This document shows, in pieces, positions 61,657-64,000 of a stretch of DNA of 64,000 bases. The stretch's first letter is position 1; each line of letters begins with the position of its first letter. The DNA lies in contig NZ_JAOWKY010000004.1 of the NCBI RefSeq assembly GCF_025751435.1, forward strand, positions 310,001-374,000, given 5' to 3'. This stretch comes from Albidovulum marisflavi (GTDB lineage: Bacteria > Pseudomonadota > Alphaproteobacteria > Rhodobacterales > Rhodobacteraceae). The notes beneath the pieces were generated by a model. That model worked only from the letters and a program-made list of their open reading frames with translations. It did not search any database and had not been told where the DNA came from. The position numbers were made by a program, and so were the translations under genes.

Positions 61657-62604
61657 ATGTCCACGAAACTGTTCTCTGCGACGCCCTTGTCTCTTTTTGC
61701 CGACCGCCTTCCAAAAACATCGGAAGCGGCCGCCAAGGGGACGGAGCCGGCCACAAAACCCGCCCGGAAGCCAAAGGCGACGACCCGGCCGCAGGAGCCT
61801 CGTCGCCCCGCGCAGCCGCTTCCGGCGGATGACGGCGGACTGCGGCTCGTGCCGATCCAGCGACTGGCCCAGGGTGGGCGCTGGAGGGTGGAGGCGATGC
61901 GTTCGTACAGCCACCCCGTGCTCTACTGGTTCACCCGTGGACAGGGCCGCGTCACCATCGGCGGCGTCACGCGCGGCTACGGCGCGCACAACGCGATCTT
62001 CGTGCCGGGTGGTGCCATGCACGGTTTCGAAGCCGGTCCCCAAAGCTTCGGCGTTGCGCTGTTCTTCGGGCGCGAAGAAGGGCTCGACCTGCCGTCCGAC
62101 CCCATGCACCTGCGCGTGCGCGATGCCATCCCGCAGGGCGAACTGTCTAACATCCTTGATCAAATCCAGCGCGAGCTTGAAAGCGCCAAGCCCGGACACG
62201 AGCGTGCAGCGCGTCACTACCTTGGCCTGCTGTCGGTCTGGATCGAGCGTCATGCCGACAGCGCCGAAAGCGGCCGATCGGGCGCCTACCAGCGGCTGGC
62301 CAGGCGCTATGCGGAACTGCTTGAGGACGGCTTTCGCAGCGGCCAGGGCGTTTCAGATTATGCCCGATCGCTCGGCGTGACGCCGACCCACCTGACCCGC
62401 GTCTGCAACAAGACCTGCGGGCGATCTGCCTCGGATCTGTTACACGACCGCGTCATATTCGAAGCGCGTCGCATGCTTCTGGAGACCCGCCTTCCGGTTG
62501 CGAAGGTGTCAGAGCAACTGGGCTTTGCCTCGCCCGCATATTTCACACGCGCGTTCCAGCACCGCACAGGCAAGACACCCTCGGCCTTCAGGCGTGGCGG
62601 TTGA
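61657..62604 (+). CDS. AraC family transcriptional regulator with cupin-like sensor
   Basis: 315 aa. The first 65 residues are Lys/Arg/Pro/Ala-rich and probably disordered. Next comes a cupin-like AraC-binding domain (about 75-150, HPVLYWFTRGQGRVTIGG, FVPGGAMHGFEAG). The C-terminal AraC HTH is standard (SDYARSLGVTPTHLTRVCNKTCG, VSEQLGFASPAYFTRAFQHRTG). It precedes a peptide-type ABC binding protein on the same strand and may control it. Confidence 0.9.
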   Translation: MSTKLFSATPLSLFADRLPKTSEAAAKGTEPATKPARKPKATTRPQEPRRPAQPLPADDGGLRLVPIQRLAQGGRWRVEAMRSYSHPVLYWFTRGQGRVTIGGVTRGYGAHNAIFVPGGAMHGFEAGPQSFGVALFFGREEGLDLPSDPMHLRVRDAIPQGELSNILDQIQRELESAKPGHERAARHYLGLLSVWIERHADSAESGRSGAYQRLARRYAELLEDGFRSGQGVSDYARSLGVTPTHLTRVCNKTCGRSASDLLHDRVIFEARRMLLETRLPVAKVSEQLGFASPAYFTRAFQHRTGKTPSAFRRGG

Positions 62605-62778
62605 TGGCCGTCAGTGAGGCCATGTCGCAAAATCGGCCAATGATGACGTAATCCGGCGTTGACGTCGGGTGAAAAACTGGGCGCAATGTGCGCGTGAGCA
62701 AAGTCGTGGTACCTGATGGCTGCAGTCGCTGTGGCCATGTTTCCGCGCACTTGGAACGTCACACAGGGAGAACTCAGA

Positions 62779-64000
62779 ATGACACTGCACTTCACGCCGA
62801 ATGTTCATCCGGCGGCAAAATCCTACGCAGAAGAAGTCCGTGCCGGAACGCTTAGCCGGCGTGAATTCCTGACCCGGACCTCTGCGCTCGGCGTCAGCGC
62901 CGCCGCGGCTTACGGGCTGCTTGGAATGACCGCTCCGACCCCCGCGCGCGCCCAGGCCATGGGCGGCACCGTGCGCTGCCAGCTGGAAACCAAGGCCCAG
63001 AAAGATCCCCGGACCTGGGACTGGTCGGAACTGGCCAACTTTGCGCGTGGCTGGCTTGACTACCTCGTCGAATATAACGGCGACGGCACGATCCGCGGCA
63101 TGCTGCTGGAAAGCTGGGACGTAAACGACGATGCAACCGAATACACATTGCATGTCCGGCAGGGTGTGAAGTGGAACAACGGTGACGACTTCACCGCCGC
63201 GGACGTGGTCAACAACTTCTCCCGCTGGTGCGACGCCACGGTCGAGGGTAACTCGATGGCCGCGCGTATGGGCGGACTTGTCGACGAGAACACCAAGCAG
63301 GCGCGTGAAGGCGCGATCACACAGGTCGATGACTACACCGTGAAGCTGACGCTGCCCGCGCCGGACATCACGATCATCGTTGGCGTGGCGGATTATCCAG
63401 CGGCGGTGGTTCACTCCTCCTACGACAATGGCGACCCCTCGGCCAATCCGGTCGGAACCGGCCCCTACCTGCCGGAGACCAACGAGGTCGGCGTGAAGCA
63501 GGTTCTGGTGCGCAACGCCGAGCACACCTGGTGGGGCACCGAAGTCTATGGCGGCCCGTACCTGGACCGCATCGAGTACATCGACCTCGGCACTGACCCG
63601 TCCGCATTCGTGGCGGCGGCCGAAGCTGAAGAGATCGACATGCTGCACCGCACGGACGGTGACTTCGTGGCAATCTTCGACGGCATCGGCTGGGAAAAAT
63701 CCGAAGCGGTCACCTCGGCGACTCTCGCCGTGCGCTTCAACCAGCTTTCGGATCTCTATCAGAACCTGAACGTGCGCCGCGGTCTGCAGATGGCTGTGGA
63801 CAACGCCGTGGTTCTCGAGCTTGGTTACGCGGGCCTTGGCGCGCCGGCTGAAAACCACCACGTCTGCCCGATCCATCCCGAGTATGCCGAGCTTCCGCCG
63901 CTGGTCGTCGACCCGGCAAAGGCGAAAGAGATGATCGACGCAGAAGGTCACGCCGACACCGAGTTCGAACTGATCTCCATCGATGACGCCTGGCAGGCGG
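62779..64000 (+). CDS. Peptide-type ABC transporter substrate-binding protein (SBP_bac_5), partial
   Basis: 407 complete codons visible, cut by the right edge. Begins [20 protein letters not shown], then a Tat signal ([20 protein letters not shown], twin Arg at about 28-29) and the family 5 domain: [36 protein letters not shown] and [11 protein letters not shown]. Members bind peptides, nickel, or other small solutes; the ligand is open. Transport genes probably continue beyond the window. Confidence 0.9.
   Translation, partial: MTLHFTPNVHPAAKSYAEEVRAGTLSRREFLTRTSALGVSAAAAYGLLGMTAPTPARAQAMGGTVRCQLETKAQKDPRTWDWSELANFARGWLDYLVEYNGDGTIRGMLLESWDVNDDATEYTLHVRQGVKWNNGDDFTAADVVNNFSRWCDATVEGNSMAARMGGLVDENTKQAREGAITQVDDYTVKLTLPAPDITIIVGVADYPAAVVHSSYDNGDPSANPVGTGPYLPETNEVGVKQVLVRNAEHTWWGTEVYGGPYLDRIEYIDLGTDPSAFVAAAEAEEIDMLHRTDGDFVAIFDGIGWEKSEAVTSATLAVRFNQLSDLYQNLNVRRGLQMAVDNAVVLELGYAGLGAPAENHHVCPIHPEYAELPPLVVDPAKAKEMIDAEGHADTEFELISIDDAWQA

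Noticed and set aside
62604-62623. 6-bp hairpin after the AraC gene as a terminator
   Set aside because: No T-run and stem too short.

Overview
This 64 kb window is ordinary, gene-dense chromosome of a GC-rich alphaproteobacterium, most likely a Rhodobacterales (Roseobacter-group) species. The evidence is an adjacent ctrA/sciP pair, a usg gene beside gyrA, a class II DAHP synthase, LpxI rather than LpxH, a GAAC-N7-GAAC LexA-type operator, and many small genes of a Rhodobacteraceae type. I see no phage, insertion sequence, CRISPR array or rRNA. One tRNA-Leu(CAA) is present.

Layout. 1-1038: the 5' part of a trimethylamine-methyltransferase-like (MttB family) gene runs off the left edge. 1347-8657: the phosphate regulon phoR-pstSCAB-phoU-phoB, with a good Pho box in front of pstS. 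8738-12296: a PLP trans-sulfuration-type enzyme, a 60-aa membrane protein, gamma carbonic anhydrase, gmk and yicC. 12441-14520: a PAS-like protein and aroG (class II). 14665-24260: a GlxA-type regulator, a branched-chain amino acid type ABC transporter (livK-G-F, a small secreted protein, livH-M) and a dimethylglycine-dehydrogenase-like flavoprotein. 24372-27095: a MobA-like nucleotidyltransferase, two tandem Hint-domain proteins, an unexplained 634-bp gap and tRNA-Leu. 27151-33854: a zinc metallopeptidase, a YqaA-like membrane protein, DsbB, an Lrp regulator with arginase and ornithine cyclodeaminase, a LysR regulator facing an arylamine N-acetyltransferase, and usg.

34057-41378: gyrA, a beta-barrel-like secreted protein, a DoxX protein, trmFO, gluQRS, hisI and a NifU-like protein. 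41377-41740: a short LexA-box-preceded gene for a 40-aa membrane peptide, followed by a structured 3' region and a strong terminator. This is the most unusual locus in the window. 41762-48402: recG, ligA, ctrA, sciP, mnmA. 48399-60535: the envelope and housekeeping cluster lpxB-lpxI-lpxA-fabZ-skp-bamA-(53-aa membrane protein)-rseP-dxr-cdsA-uppS-frr-pyrH, all on the minus strand. 60671-64000: miaA, an AraC regulator and a Tat-exported peptide-type ABC binding protein cut by the right edge.

How the parts fit. The Pst/Pho block is a self-contained phosphate uptake and sensing unit; its PhoR has no visible membrane anchor. The GlxA regulator, Liv transporter, DMGDH-like enzyme and MttB homologue suggest use of methylated amines or betaines, which is inference from context. 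Lrp, arginase and ornithine cyclodeaminase form an arginine-to-proline route. The lpx/bam/rseP block makes lipid A and outer membrane proteins, but lpxD is absent from its usual place. Candidate CtrA boxes lie in front of ctrA, a PAS-like gene and a beta-barrel-like gene. Many long open frames opposite the real genes are GC-driven shadows and are left out.
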